Below, piece by piece: positions 34,680 through 44,225 of a DNA stretch of 64,000 bases. Made by a program: the position numbers and the translations under genes. Every line of letters starts with the position of its first letter. Within the stretch, counting starts at the first letter, position 1. The notes under the pieces were generated by a model, which did not search any database, was not told the origin of the DNA, and saw only the letters and a program-made list of their open reading frames with translations. Source of the DNA: DQWO01 sp964478545 (GTDB lineage Bacteria; Desulfobacterota; Anaeroferrophillalia; Anaeroferrophillales; Anaeroferrophillaceae); the NCBI GenBank assembly GCA_964478545.1, contig CAYZIS010000012.1, forward strand, positions 12,882 through 76,881. Direction: 5' to 3'.

Positions 34680-35555
34680 CTATAACTGAATAAATCCGTC
34701 ACCACCATAAAGCAATGTTTTTTTCAAACCAAATATATCAATTAAGAGAATATAGAGGGCATAGACTTCAAGCCCGAAAGGCAGATACCCAAAGTAGCCC
34801 AAAACCGGCATTTCAAAAATATGAAAAACATCCACAAAGGGAATAATATAGACCCATTTAGGCAGGGCATAATAATTCCACATCTCCCAAAAAAAACCGC
34901 AGGTCAGCGCTCCAAGGGCCAAATCAAGAGTGGGACGCCAGTTCCCTTTTGCAAGGTATCGTAAAAGCGATGGTGATCCACGCAGGCTGTTTATTGAATC
35001 AAAAATGAAATAGAGCGCTATCCAGATAAAGGGGAAACAGTAACGCGGGAAGATTATAACCGCAGCCAGCATCATGATGCCTGAAAAGATAAATGCCAAC
35101 AACCTCCGTCTGGTAATGACAATCCGATACCAACTCTTAGAACCATCCAGAAAGCGTGATGAGCGCCACAGTTCTGCCGTCGAAAGAACCGCAGGGATAA
35201 CTATACTGAAATGAACGGAAGCACGTAAGCCATATTCCAGGAAACCAACCGGGCGATTGAACAGGTAATGCCAGTTCTGCATAAACCGGTTAAAAAACTC
35301 GAAAAGCCACCAGCCGGGAATGGAAAGCAGGAACATACCGGCAAAGGCTATGGGATTGCGGCTAAAAAGAGAGGAACTGCTGCGTTTCCAGTTCAACCCG
35401 TCCACAACCAGGACATAACCAAGCCAGAGGAGCAAGAAGGAATTTTCCCAAAGGAATTGAAAACCCACAGGCCTGATCCAGGCCAGAGGCCAACCGATGA
35501 CAACCAATCCCAACCCCAGATAACCACGTTTAGGAAAGCCGTATGATCTCACCAT
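34680..35555 (-). CDS. Polytopic inner-membrane protein of unknown function
   Basis: 291 aa with about seven hydrophobic segments, e.g. 'YLGLGLVVIGWPLAWI', 'FLLLWLGYVLVV', 'IAFAGMFLLSIPGWWLFEFF', 'LLAFIFSGIMMLAAVIIF', 'FIWIALYFIFDSI' and the C-terminal 'YFGYLPFGLEVYALYILLIDIFG'. The 'GFFWEMWNYYALPKWVYIIPFVDVFHIFEMPVLGYFGYLPF' block, rich in aromatics with conserved-looking E, W and H, could be an active site. No family assigned. It lies 24 bp upstream of the amine oxidase on the same strand, so they may be co-expressed. Confidence 0.75.
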   Translation of the reverse strand: MVRSYGFPKRGYLGLGLVVIGWPLAWIRPVGFQFLWENSFLLLWLGYVLVVDGLNWKRSSSSLFSRNPIAFAGMFLLSIPGWWLFEFFNRFMQNWHYLFNRPVGFLEYGLRASVHFSIVIPAVLSTAELWRSSRFLDGSKSWYRIVITRRRLLAFIFSGIMMLAAVIIFPRYCFPFIWIALYFIFDSINSLRGSPSLLRYLAKGNWRPTLDLALGALTCGFFWEMWNYYALPKWVYIIPFVDVFHIFEMPVLGYFGYLPFGLEVYALYILLIDIFGLKKTLLYGGDGFIQL

Positions 35556-35634
35556 CGTAACAACTCACCCACTACGCTTTAACTATATCTGCATCTGCCA
35601 TAAAAAAAAATCCATAGGCACAAAGCGGTTCAGC

Positions 35635-36162
35635 CTAAACATTCTTTTCCATCTTTTCCATACAGGGAATACACATTTTTCTGCCGTTGACCACCCGGAT
35701 CCGGCTTTCCATCACCGCTTCGCCGCAGCAGTCACAAATCACGGATGCCAAAATCCTGGCTTTTTCCGGCTCCCGGATCTGCACCGAGGTTAAGGAAAAC
35801 ATCTCCGCGTCATCGGCTTCCAGCAACCAGCGGATATATTCCTGGCGATCGGCCTTTTTTTCTTTCGGCACCGCCTGGTGGTTCAAAACCACCCTAACAC
35901 CCTCCCCGGTTTTGCGGGAATAGAGCGTATAGGCCTGCTTGCCATAGTCTTTGAAGATCAGATTCCCTTTGCCAAAAGTGCAGCCGCTGAGATATTGCAG
36001 GGCATCGACCCCACAGGCATTGTTCTCAGTAATGGCCACGAGCTCTTCATCCTCGGCCCGGCATTGAACCAAAAAACCCATGGCCGCTTTAGTCATCCGG
36101 TAGCCCATGGCCAGGCCCGGACAACTGTGACCGTGAAACTTTATCAAGTTATCGTATTCCAT
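35635..36162 (-). CDS. FmdE-family protein with C-terminal zinc ribbon
   Basis: 175 aa. 'IKFHGHSCPGLAMGYRMTKAAM' with its His/Cys pair, then 'ENNACGVDALQYLSGCTFGKGNLIFKDYGKQAYTLYSRKTGEGVRVVL' are hallmarks of FmdE. A four-Cys zinc finger 'CDCCGEAVMESRIRVVNGRKMCIPC' ends the protein. FmdE was named from formylmethanofuran dehydrogenase operons of methanogens; in sulfate reducers and relatives it occurs alone, possibly in molybdenum/tungsten enzyme maturation. Start ATG 36162 has GAGGGA six bases upstream; the longer frame to 36201 lacks support. Confidence 0.9.
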   Translation of the reverse strand: MEYDNLIKFHGHSCPGLAMGYRMTKAAMGFLVQCRAEDEELVAITENNACGVDALQYLSGCTFGKGNLIFKDYGKQAYTLYSRKTGEGVRVVLNHQAVPKEKKADRQEYIRWLLEADDAEMFSLTSVQIREPEKARILASVICDCCGEAVMESRIRVVNGRKMCIPCMEKMEKNV

Positions 36163-36309
36163 AATACATCCCTCACAATTGAGATTGAAACCCAAGTTCA
36201 ACGTTTAGTAACTTACTCCTGAAATCCTGTCACTCTTTTCAGTACCCCTTGATGGGTATAAAAAACAAGAAAATTCAACTTTCTGCCTGGCATTGCCGGG
36301 AATGCACTT

Positions 36310-36402
36310 CAGGATGTTCGGGCTTGACTCGCAGCCGTGTCTGCCGACAGGCAGGCGGGATTGGCCGCCGAACGAATCACCTGGACGGTGATTCGCGGCG
36401 GA
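36310..36402. repeat. Dispersed 93-bp two-hairpin repeat, copy 1
   Basis: About 89% identical to 50761-50853; weaker similarity extends ~35 bp further left in both. Hairpin 1 is CTGCC-GACA-GGCAG. Hairpin 2 is CGAATCACC-N5-GGTGATTCG extended by CCGCCG/CGGCGG. The rest of the 36163-36541 intergenic region shows no gene. Confidence 0.85.
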
Positions 36403-36541
36403 CACCTCATCATGAGGCTGGCCGGCAGGGTCCAGGAAATCAGGCTAAACACCGGCAATAATTCTCGTCCCCCAATCACCAGCGGCATTCCGAGGCCCAG
36501 AATCAAGCCGAGGCCAGCCAACAGCCAATAACGCCGCCACA

Positions 36542-37297
36542 TTATGATAGACCCAGCCAGGTTGATTTGGTCACCGACATTCGGGATTTCAGTAATTTTT
36601 CCAATGTTTCCAGCCAATAGTTTTTTGCACCGGAATGCTGCATATCAACCGGATGCAATCCCAAACGCAAGAGCGGGATTTCGGCATTTTGCCGACGGCG
36701 ACGATCATTCCAGTATCGAGATACCCGGCGACGCCATGCATTGCCGGAACTCCACACCAAGGTTGGTGCCCGGATTTTCTCAAAACCCGGCAGGAGCAAT
36801 AGACCCCCAGGGTCACTGGTATAGCGTAAAGGCGTGAGAGCCAAGGCTTTGCGGGCTCCGTAACCCATCAACCAGGCCGGAGCCACAAACCCGGCAACCG
36901 GCCATCCAAGCCGATCAAACTGCTCCAGACCACATTCCAATCGTTCCCTGGCCATACTTTCGGTCAAAGGATAGAATTCTCCCTCATGGGTAAAGACCCG
37001 GCGCATAAATATATCCTTGGGGAAAAACCAAGGCAACGGCAGATCGTCCTGGTGATAATAGCCATGCAGCACCAACTCATCACCCTGAGACTGGCGCTTT
37101 TCCATCGCCTGGCAAAAATCAGGAAAACAACTGAACTGCCCCTGGTGGTGATAATCAGGAACCACCAACAAAGTCAGGGTGACTTGACCGATTTCATCCA
37201 CTTCTCGCACAAAATCACGGTACATATCCCAGGTAGCCGGGGCCACATCATGCAAAACCACGCAAACTCCCCGGCTACAAAGGTTATTTACTCTCAT
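36542..37297 (-). CDS. DUF2334 polysaccharide-deacetylase-like protein
   Basis: 251 aa. 'VCVVLHDVAPATWDMYRDFVREVDEIG' begins the NodB-like (beta/alpha) barrel. 'GDELVLHGYYHQDD' carries the HxxxH-type metal ligands, and 'FVAPAWLMGYGARKAL' and 'LRLGLHPVDMQHSG' complete the fold. DUF2334 proteins are predicted carbohydrate deacetylases. No signal peptide, so it would act in the cytoplasm, unusual for cell-wall work. ATG 37297 is fixed by AGGAGG six bases upstream. Its 3' side faces the two-hairpin repeat at 36310. Confidence 0.82.
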   Translation of the reverse strand: MRVNNLCSRGVCVVLHDVAPATWDMYRDFVREVDEIGQVTLTLLVVPDYHHQGQFSCFPDFCQAMEKRQSQGDELVLHGYYHQDDLPLPWFFPKDIFMRRVFTHEGEFYPLTESMARERLECGLEQFDRLGWPVAGFVAPAWLMGYGARKALALTPLRYTSDPGGLLLLPGFEKIRAPTLVWSSGNAWRRRVSRYWNDRRRRQNAEIPLLRLGLHPVDMQHSGAKNYWLETLEKLLKSRMSVTKSTWLGLS

Positions 37298-37503
37298 CCA
37301 AAACCTCCTGAATTCACTACATAAGCCAGTAAAAATATAGTACATAATGCATCGACTAACCATTTGTCAATTTTCAATGTGGAGTTCATCATTTTTCACC
37401 AAGCCGGGGGCAATGATTGTCAAACATAAACGGGTATGATACATAATAACTCTTCTTTTCTGACATTCATAGCACCGAAACTTAGGTTAAACTTGAATCA
37501 TCC

Positions 37504-38740
37504 ATGAAACAAAACAAAAAGTTTGTTATCTGGTCCTTTCTGGCCGTCATTGCTGTTTTCGCCCTGATAAAAATCTACGTGGTGGTTTTTGAAAGCAATT
37601 TTCATGACCTCAATATTACCAATATCGAAAAGATAGAAAAACAACTGGACAGGAAGGATTCATTTTCACTTGCTGTCATTGGCAATATTGAAAATTCCAT
37701 CGATTTCGCCCCCAGTTATGCGGAAAATCATGAGGATGAGAAAAATATTATCCGCTGCAAACCATTCTTTCAATATCGCCGGAAAAACTTTGTGGTTCCG
37801 GTAACCAACATTTTTTCAACCAGGATAAAAAAAGAATTTCAGCGCATAAGGCCGGATATTGTCCATCTCCACCATCCCTACTGGCTGGGTTCGGTAGGGC
37901 TGAAGCTGGCAAAGAAACATCAGATCGCTTCCGTGTACACCTACCATACCCGGCTAACCAATACCTACCCCTCTTTCGCAATTTGGCTGGTGGCCGGGTA
38001 CCACACATGCTCATTAAGCATTTTGCCAATTCCTGCAATGCCATTATTGCTCCAACCAAAACGGCAAAGACCTACTTAAGAAATCTGGGGGTAGGGAAGC
38101 TGATTGAAATCTTGCCCACGGGAATCAACCGGGACAGTTACCGAAAAAATCCGGGAAGACTGCAGCCACTGTTTCATAAATTGAAGAAAGATGGAAAGCT
38201 TTTGCTGTTTTCTGTTTTCCGGCTATCTGAAGAAAAGAACCCCTATTTTCTCCTGGAAGGGATAAAAAAATCAGGGAAAATACTGGGATTCCCTTTACCT
38301 GCTGCATCGCCGGAAATGGCCCTGAAAAGAAAAAGATACAAAAATACATCCGCAAACTGGGATTGAAAAATATGGTGCGGCTTTTGGGGAATATCAACCC
38401 GGAGGAACTTGCCCTTTATTACCAAATTGCTGATATTTTCATCTTTGCATCCCAGGCGGAAACCCAGGGATTGGTCATTCTGGAAGCCATGGCTGGTGGC
38501 TGCCCGGTGGTTGCCATTGATGCCAGTGGCATGGATGATATAATTATCAACGGTGAAAACGGCTTCAAAACCCAGGATAACCTTGATGAATGGAGCCAAA
38601 AAATCATCAAGCTGATGAAAAATGAAGATTTGTGCCGGCAGATGGGCAATAACGCCCGTGAATTCTCCCACAACTTTTCCATTGAAACTATAGCTAAAAA
38701 GGTTGTGCAACTGTATTATCAGATTCTGGCAACGAAATAA
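37504..38740 (+). pseudogene. Broken GT4 glycosyltransferase with a foreign N-terminus
   Basis: Three frames make up one gene. Frame A from 37504 begins with a membrane anchor and 'FHDLNITNIEKIEKQLDRKDSFSLAVIGNIENSI', which resembles the start of a metallophosphoesterase. Near 37705 it passes in frame into glycosyltransferase sequence (APSYAENHEDEKNIIRCK... RPDIVHLHHPYWLG). Near 37975 the frame changes to 'RVPHMLIKHFANSCNAIIAPTKTAKTYLRNLGV...LLFSVFRLSEEKNP'. Near 38270-38340 it changes again to 'LGLKNMVRLLGNINPEELALYYQIADIFIFASQAETQGLVILEAMAGGCPVVA', the nucleotide-sugar site with the EX7E motif. At least two frameshifts plus a fusion make it non-functional. Confidence 0.8.
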
Positions 38741-39165
38741 TGCTGATAATTTCCAAAGAAATATCCATTCCCGATCATGAGATTGAACTCCGAGCTATCC
38801 GCGCCCAGGGAGCCGGCGGCCAGAACGTCAACAAGGTCTCGAGTGCCATCCATTTGCGCTTTGACATAAAAGCCTCATCACTTCCTACAGTCTACAAGGA
38901 AAGACTGCTGAAATTACATGACCGGCGGCTGACCAAAGATGGAATAATCATTATCAAGGCCCAACAGCACCGAAACCAGGAAGCCAACCGGGAAGCCGCA
39001 CTCATGCGACTGCGGGAAATACTTAGAAGTATTGCAGAAAATCGAAAAAAACGGACCCCCACTAGACCAAGCCGAAATTCTAAAAAAAGGCGTTTGGAGC
39101 AGAAGAAGAAACACGGGAGGCTTAAGGTTTCAAGAAATAAGGTAGTATTGACCGATGGCGACTGA
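38740..39165 (+). CDS. arfB: Peptidyl-tRNA hydrolase ArfB (YaeJ)
   Basis: 141 aa. N-terminal catalytic domain with the GGQ motif in 'AIRAQGAGGQNVNKVSSAIHLRFDI', as in class I release factors but without the codon-recognition domain. The C-terminal tail is very basic ('NRKKRTPTRPSRNSKKRRLEQKKKHGR'), which in ArfB enters the empty mRNA channel. It rescues ribosomes stalled on non-stop mRNA. Its ATG overlaps the TAA of the broken glycosyltransferase by one base (TAATG), so it must be expressed by re-initiation or its own promoter. Followed by a terminator. Confidence 0.93.
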   Translation: MLIISKEISIPDHEIELRAIRAQGAGGQNVNKVSSAIHLRFDIKASSLPTVYKERLLKLHDRRLTKDGIIIIKAQQHRNQEANREAALMRLREILRSIAENRKKRTPTRPSRNSKKRRLEQKKKHGRLKVSRNKVVLTDGD

Positions 39166-39187
39166 TTTACCGCTGGAGGGGGTAATG

Positions 39188-39222
39188 AAAAAAGGCAAAA
39201 CCCATATGGCTTTGCCTTTTTT
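39188..39222. terminator. Bidirectional terminator between arfB and the ATPase gene
   Basis: AAAAAAGGCAAA (39188-39199) pairs with TTTGCCTTTTTT (39211-39222). A and T runs on both sides suit both convergent genes. Confidence 0.85.
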
Positions 39223-39243
39223 GATAACGGTTCAAGGAATGTC

Positions 39244-39948
39244 TTATTGATCCATTTTCAATAACATAGTAACCGGATCAAGTTGAATAACTGATTGTTG
39301 CGCACTGTCCTCACAACCTTTGATCACTTTAAGATAGATTTCCTGCCCCTGGGGCTGAAGCTTAACAATTGCACTAAAAAGATCATCCAGATCACGCAGC
39401 TGTACGGGAATGCCATCGGCTGCATTTTCCTGTTCATGGCGATGAGTCCGAACAGTAAACCATATCGGCAATTCCAGCTCAACCGCCAAGTCACGGATAG
39501 CCAGTAGCTGTTCCCGCTGCGAGGCGGAAAAGTTCAAGCCATCAACCAGCATCAGCCGGGGGACAAAAATATCTTGATCAAGCAGCTCAATTACCCGCTC
39601 CTGGAGACGGGCGGCAGAAAAGTTATCAGCGTTAAAAGTCATAATGAAACGATGGGGCAGAATTTCCTGCCACAGGGCATCACCCTGTTCTACCTTAAAC
39701 TGTTCAATCAGGTTATAAAATACCTCCTTGTACCAGAGGTTTACTTTGCGAACCGGATCTTCAAGGCTGACATGCAAGACATTTTTCTGACGCAGAAGAG
39801 CATTTAAAGCTATCTGAATCAACAGTGAAGTTTTTCCTACTCCAGCCCGGGACAAAATCGCCCCAAAACTTCCAGGAGCAATAATTCCATCGTTTTGAAC
39901 CCCAAGAACATTTAAAGGATTACGTACGATAAGATCATTTTTCAACAT
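39244..39948 (-). CDS. RecA/KaiC-like P-loop ATPase
   Basis: 234 aa. 'APGSFGAILSRAGVGKTSLLIQIALNALLRQKNVLHVSLEDPVRKVNLWY' holds Walker A (SRAGVGKTS, ~29-37). Walker B is in 'PRLMLVDGLNF' (~133). The layout resembles DnaB/RadA-type cores, but no partner domain is present. Function unknown. ATG 39948 is supported by AAAGGA eight bases upstream and the family-like start; the frame is open further to 40236 but overlaps fusA. It lies 80 bp downstream of the EF-G gene on the same strand. Confidence 0.8.
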   Translation of the reverse strand: MLKNDLIVRNPLNVLGVQNDGIIAPGSFGAILSRAGVGKTSLLIQIALNALLRQKNVLHVSLEDPVRKVNLWYKEVFYNLIEQFKVEQGDALWQEILPHRFIMTFNADNFSAARLQERVIELLDQDIFVPRLMLVDGLNFSASQREQLLAIRDLAVELELPIWFTVRTHRHEQENAADGIPVQLRDLDDLFSAIVKLQPQGQEIYLKVIKGCEDSAQQSVIQLDPVTMLLKMDQ

Positions 39949-40030
39949 CACAATATTCCTTTGTTTAAGGTAAATTATCCGTGACTTTGCCAGCGGCAAT
40001 TCTGTTGATAATAAGCGCTTTTTCCGCAAT

Positions 40031-42118
40031 TTAGGCAACATTTTTCTTTGATTCAGCATATTTTTTAGCCAGTTCCTCACCAATACTCTGAGGCACTTTT
40101 TTATAGCTGGAAAACTCCATGGTAAACTGGGCTTTCCCCTGGGTTGAAGAACGCAAAACGGTTGAATAACCAAACATCTCAGCCAGGGGAACCCGGGCTT
40201 CGACCACACACATGACACCTTCATCCTGGGTACCAAGAATGATGCCCCGGCGCTGGTTGATCGTTCCCATCACCGACCCCTGGAATTCGGTGGGAGTTTC
40301 CACTACCACCTTCATGATCGGCTCCAGGATAGTCGGGCTCGCCTTGGCATATCCTTCGCGGAAAGCACCGCGGGCAGCTGCCTGGAAGGCCATTTCAGAG
40401 GAGTCAACCGCGTGAGAAGCACCATCATTGATCACGATTTTAACCCCGGTAACCGGAAATTCCATTTTCGGTCCCTTACTCATACAGGCCTTAAAACCTT
40501 TTTCACAGGAAGAAATAAATTGGGTCGGAATGGAACCACCAACAATTTTGCTCTCAAAAACAAAATCTTCATCAGCCACCGGCTCCATAAAGCCGGCAAC
40601 CCGACCAAACTGACCGGAACCACCAGTCTGTTTTTTATGAGTATAATTAAATTCAGCTTTCCTGGTAATCGCTTCCCGATAGGCAACCCGAGGCTGGCCG
40701 GTTTCCACTTCCGCACTATATTCCCGGCGCATCCTCTCAACATAGACTTCCAGGTGTAACTCACCCATCCCCTCAATGATAGTTTCATTGGTTTCATTAT
40801 CAACATAAGCCCTGAATGTAGGATCTTCCTTTGAAAAACGGTTCAGGGCCTTGGACATATTAATCTGCGCCTTGTTATCCTTGGGGACTATGGCCAGGGA
40901 GATAACCGGGCTGGGTACATACATAGAAGTCATGGTCAGGTTCAGGGCAGGATCTGCAAAGGTATCTCCCGAGGCACAATCAACCCCAAAAAGCGCACCG
41001 ATATATCCGGCAGAAAGCACCTCAATATCCTCCATCTGGCTGGCGTGCATCCGTACTAGACGACCGATCTTCACCTTTTTCCCGGTCCGCGCATTGATCA
41101 CCGTGTCACCTTTGGCCAGTTTTCCCTGATAAACCCTGAGGTAGGTCAGCTGTCCGTAAGAACCATCTTCCAGCTTAAAGGCCAGGGAAACTGCCGGATC
41201 GGTATCGTCACTGGAAAGAACCACCGATTCTTCATTATTATCCAAATCAAGAGCTTCATTTTTTACTTCTACCGGACTGGGAAGAATAGTGTTGACTGCA
41301 TCGAGCAAAGGTTGGATACCTTTATTCTTATAAGCTGAGCCAAGAAAAACAGGGGTAATTTCCCGGGTCAGCGCTCCGTCATGCACGGCTTTATAAATCA
41401 TTTCAGCCAGAATTTCCTGTTCTTCCAAAATTGCCTCAGTCAGCTCATCAGAAAACATGGAAGCAGCATCAATGAGCTCTTCCCGTTTTACTTCCGCTTC
41501 CGCCAACAGCTGTTCCGGTATTTCTTCAACCCGCACAATCTCACCGTTGTCACCATCAAAATAAACGGCTTTCATCGCTACCAGATCCACAACCCCGGCA
41601 AAATCAACCTCCAGGCCGATGGGTATCTGCATGGCAACCGCATTATGCCCCAATTTTTCCCGCAGTTGTTCAATTACCCGCTCGGGGTTGGCCCCGCTGC
41701 GGTCACATTTATTGATAAAAGCAATGCTGGGGACCTTATATCGTTTCATCTGCTGATCAACAGTAATGGACTGGGACTGAACCCCGCCAACAGAACACAA
41801 AACCAGGATCGCACCGTCCAGCACCCGCAAAGACCGTTCTACCTCAATGGTAAAGTCAACGTGTCCGGGAGTATCAATAATATTGATTTCATGATCTTTC
41901 CATTCACAAAAGGTAGCGGCTGAGGCGATGGTTATTCCCCGCTCCTTTTCCAGTTCCATAGAATCCATTGTTGCCCCAACCCCATCTTTACCTTTCACAT
42001 CATGGATGGCATGGATACGATCCGTATAAAAAAGAATCCGCTCAGTCAGGGTAGTCTTACCCGAGTCAATATGAGCACTGATACCGATATTCCTAACGTT
42101 CTGAATGTCCTTCTTCAT
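40031..42118 (-). CDS. fusA: Elongation factor G, spdEFG1 (mtEFG1-like) type
   Basis: 695 aa translocation GTPase. G1 'AHIDSGKTTLTERILFYT', then 'DGVGATMDSMELEKERGITIASAATFC', G3 'DTPGHVD', G4 'NKCD'. Later domains II-V include 'IEGMGELHLEVYVERM' and 'YSTVLRSSTQGKAQFTMEF'. The Ser in HIDSGKT and the 'VKGKDGVGATMDSMELE' block distinguish the spdEFG1/mitochondrial EFG1 group known from spirochaetes, planctomycetes and deltaproteobacteria; in such organisms it is the translocase while a second paralogue does recycling. ATG 42118 has AAAGGAAG seven bases upstream. Not in a str operon here. Confidence 0.93.
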   Translation of the reverse strand: MKKDIQNVRNIGISAHIDSGKTTLTERILFYTDRIHAIHDVKGKDGVGATMDSMELEKERGITIASAATFCEWKDHEINIIDTPGHVDFTIEVERSLRVLDGAILVLCSVGGVQSQSITVDQQMKRYKVPSIAFINKCDRSGANPERVIEQLREKLGHNAVAMQIPIGLEVDFAGVVDLVAMKAVYFDGDNGEIVRVEEIPEQLLAEAEVKREELIDAASMFSDELTEAILEEQEILAEMIYKAVHDGALTREITPVFLGSAYKNKGIQPLLDAVNTILPSPVEVKNEALDLDNNEESVVLSSDDTDPAVSLAFKLEDGSYGQLTYLRVYQGKLAKGDTVINARTGKKVKIGRLVRMHASQMEDIEVLSAGYIGALFGVDCASGDTFADPALNLTMTSMYVPSPVISLAIVPKDNKAQINMSKALNRFSKEDPTFRAYVDNETNETIIEGMGELHLEVYVERMRREYSAEVETGQPRVAYREAITRKAEFNYTHKKQTGGSGQFGRVAGFMEPVADEDFVFESKIVGGSIPTQFISSCEKGFKACMSKGPKMEFPVTGVKIVINDGASHAVDSSEMAFQAAARGAFREGYAKASPTILEPIMKVVVETPTEFQGSVMGTINQRRGIILGTQDEGVMCVVEARVPLAEMFGYSTVLRSSTQGKAQFTMEFSSYKKVPQSIGEELAKKYAESKKNVA

Positions 42119-42552
42119 TTTTCCACTTCCTTTAGTTCGAGCAGTAACGTTCAAGTTAAGCAACCGACATGACAATGGTTTACAACAACCAGTCATATCG
42201 GCTTAATATAAAGTGTCGATTAATTCCCCCGATTCCATGGAAATCTAAAACCGGGATATTTGTAATCTCTAACCTGCTATAATTATTGATGATGAGGGGA
42301 CACTATTCGATTTTTCACGAATACATCAATATTGTGGATAGGGATGAAGTGAAGTTTGTCAGCTATTCAGTTGTTTTTCAGGTCTCCAGGAAATATCTAC
42401 AGCAAATAATCAACAGTTATTCAGGAGATTCACCCTGAAAGGGTGCGCTTATACATGAAAACAGCTAGAGATGCAAGCAATTTTTATCACATTATTGAAA
42501 AAATATAAATTATCTCACTATTGTCCGGCATATTTTTTGAGCAGTTTCCGAT

Positions 42553-42600
42553 GTTGCTAACCGCTGCTGTTTCAGACACGACATCGTGAGGGTAGTGCGT
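42553..42600 (+). repeat. Dispersed ~48-bp repeat, copy 1
   Basis: GTTGCTAACCGCTGCTGTTT, then ..GACATCGTGAGGGTAG.. Related copies at 44226-44280 and 54056-54110 share AACCGGYGCTGTTTCAAGCG and GACATCRYGAGGGTAGC. This copy is the most diverged. Confidence 0.75.
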
Positions 42601-42642
42601 CGCACGCAGACAGCAAATGGAGCGTCAAAATTGCTTTAATGG

Positions 42643-42665
42643 GGGACAGTTTTAAAAACTGTCCC
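42643..42665. repeat. Perfect palindrome GGGACAGTTTT-A-AAAACTGTCCC
   Basis: Eleven-base arms around one base. Similar GGGACAG palindromes often flank RAYT-type transposase genes, but none is here. Confidence 0.7.
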
Positions 42666-42884
42666 TACAGGCGGATACGCCGGTTTTTTCTTGATACATC
42701 AATGCCACTATGGTAAAAACCGTTTTATGGTTGGCAAGAAAAATGATCAGGAAAGAAACTCCGTAAATATCGCCTGCTGAAGACAATCAATAAGTTCATG
42801 GTTAGAATTGGAGTTCTTTTCCTCTTGTATGTAGCCTATGCCTACATCGTTTATTTTTATAGCCTTTCACAGGCTAAGTAGTTT

Positions 42885-42912
42885 CCACCCGGAAAGCAGT
42901 GTTTCCGGATGG
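42885..42912. repeat. CCxyCCGGAAA hairpin, copy 1
   Basis: CCACCCGGAAA and TTTCCGGATGG with a 6-base loop (one mismatch). A perfect relative is at 60647-60674 upstream of hemB. Both are next to CAGCT/GACAGCTGA-rich sequence. Confidence 0.65.
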
Positions 42913-43079
42913 ACAATCAGCTCTCAGCTTTCTGCAGTCAGCTTAACCATCTGTTTTTTCAATATTTTACTGACAGCTGACGGCTGATCACTGACCACTG
43001 AAAGCATTTATCAGGAAATAAATGTTACCGAATGAACACTAAGTAATATTCTCCCATTCCCCCTTCCGGTTGAGTAATC

Positions 43080-44069
43080 ATGAGCAAAAAATGGAAAAAT
43101 AACGGTCAATGGCCGAAACAGCCAAAAATCGGCTTGGCGCTTGGCAGTGGGTCGGCCCGTGGCTGGGCCCATATCGGCGTCATCAACGAGCTGGAGCAAA
43201 TAGGTATTGTTCCCGACATTGTCTGTGGAACATCCATTGGCGCCCTGGTAGGCGGGGTCTATCTTACCGGGCAACTTGATGCCTTGAGTAAATGGCTCCT
43301 ACAGCTGGATCGCAAAGAAATCATCAAATATCTTGATATCCGCTTGCTACGCGGCGGTGGTTTTGTTGAAGGAAGCCGGTTGATGGATTTCTTTCACCAG
43401 CAAATGGGGAATCTCAAGATTGAAGACCTGCCCAGACCTTATACCTGCGTTTCCACCGATCTGGAAACCGGCCGGGAAATCTGGTTCCAAAAAGGGCTGC
43501 TGCTGGATGCCATCAGGGCTTCCATTGCCGTGCCGGGGATATTCACCCCGGTGCACCTCCGCGACCGCTGGCTGGTGGACGGAGGATTGGTAAACCCAGT
43601 TCCGGTTTCCGTCTGCCGGGCACTGGGAGCTGAACTGGTCATCGCCGTAAATCTTAACCAGGATAGTCATAACCGGCATACCGGTCAATTAACCCATGCG
43701 TATCAGCACGCTGATGAAAATGAAGACAGCGTGGAAAGCTCTCTCCTGCAGAAAATTTCCGGAGAATTGAAACATCGGACGGGCGCCCTGGTCTCTCAAC
43801 TCTTTGAGCCAAAAATCCCTACACCCGGTCTTTTTGATGTGCTTGCCGGCTCCATTGCCATCATGCAGGAACGCTTGACCCGTAGCCGCATGGCCGGCGA
43901 TCCACCTGATATTTTACTGAATCCGCGTGTTGCCAACATCGGCCTGCTGGAGTTTGATCGGGCGGCAGAAGCAATCGAAGCCGGGAAACAATGCGTTACC
44001 AGCATGCTTCCAGCTATTAATTGTGTGGTTTCCGCTATCTGCCCGATAAACGGCAACCACTCAACATAA
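43080..44069 (+). CDS. Patatin-like phospholipase (RssA/NTE group)
   Basis: 329 aa. Patatin fold: oxyanion 'GLALGSGSARGWAHIGVI', nucleophile elbow 'GTSIGALVG' (~60-68) and the Asp of the dyad in 'LVDGGLVNPVP' (~168). It hydrolyses lipid acyl esters; no signal peptide, so cytoplasmic or membrane-associated. The ~100-residue tail after the core is typical of RssA-like proteins in this group. 'GSGSARG' in place of GGGxxG is normal for the subgroup. Single gene, with a repeat-rich region on each side. Confidence 0.92.
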   Translation: MSKKWKNNGQWPKQPKIGLALGSGSARGWAHIGVINELEQIGIVPDIVCGTSIGALVGGVYLTGQLDALSKWLLQLDRKEIIKYLDIRLLRGGGFVEGSRLMDFFHQQMGNLKIEDLPRPYTCVSTDLETGREIWFQKGLLLDAIRASIAVPGIFTPVHLRDRWLVDGGLVNPVPVSVCRALGAELVIAVNLNQDSHNRHTGQLTHAYQHADENEDSVESSLLQKISGELKHRTGALVSQLFEPKIPTPGLFDVLAGSIAIMQERLTRSRMAGDPPDILLNPRVANIGLLEFDRAAEAIEAGKQCVTSMLPAINCVVSAICPINGNHST

Positions 44070-44225
44070 CCAGAGTCAAGCAATTAGCAGTCAGCTATGA
44101 ACATTTAGCTTTGAAAAAACGGACTTTACGTTAACATGAAGGGCATGAAGTTCTTGAAGATTTTTTGAGCTAATCACTCAATTTAAGTCAGCGTTGTCCG
44201 GTTTGCTTTCTACATAGTGGGTGAC

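Larger units (their letters stand above)
42119..43079. other. 960-bp noncoding region with several repeats
   Basis: No supported gene. Contents: a ~48-bp dispersed repeat at 42553-42600, a perfect 11-bp-arm palindrome GGGACAGTTTT/AAAACTGTCCC at 42643-42665, a small GGCG/CGCC hairpin with T6 at about 42670-42690, and the CCxCCCGGAAA/TTTCCGGATGG hairpin at 42885-42912. A 27-codon hydrophobic frame at 42798-42881 lacks a ribosome site. The 5' end should hold the fusA promoter. Confidence 0.6.

Noticed and set aside
36205..36617. Open frames across the intergenic region behind DUF2334
   Set aside because: They run through the two-hairpin repeat and have no ribosome site or recognisable product.
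42798..42881. 27-codon hydrophobic micro-ORF
   Set aside because: Looks like one membrane helix, but there is no ribosome site and it lies among repeats; not enough support.
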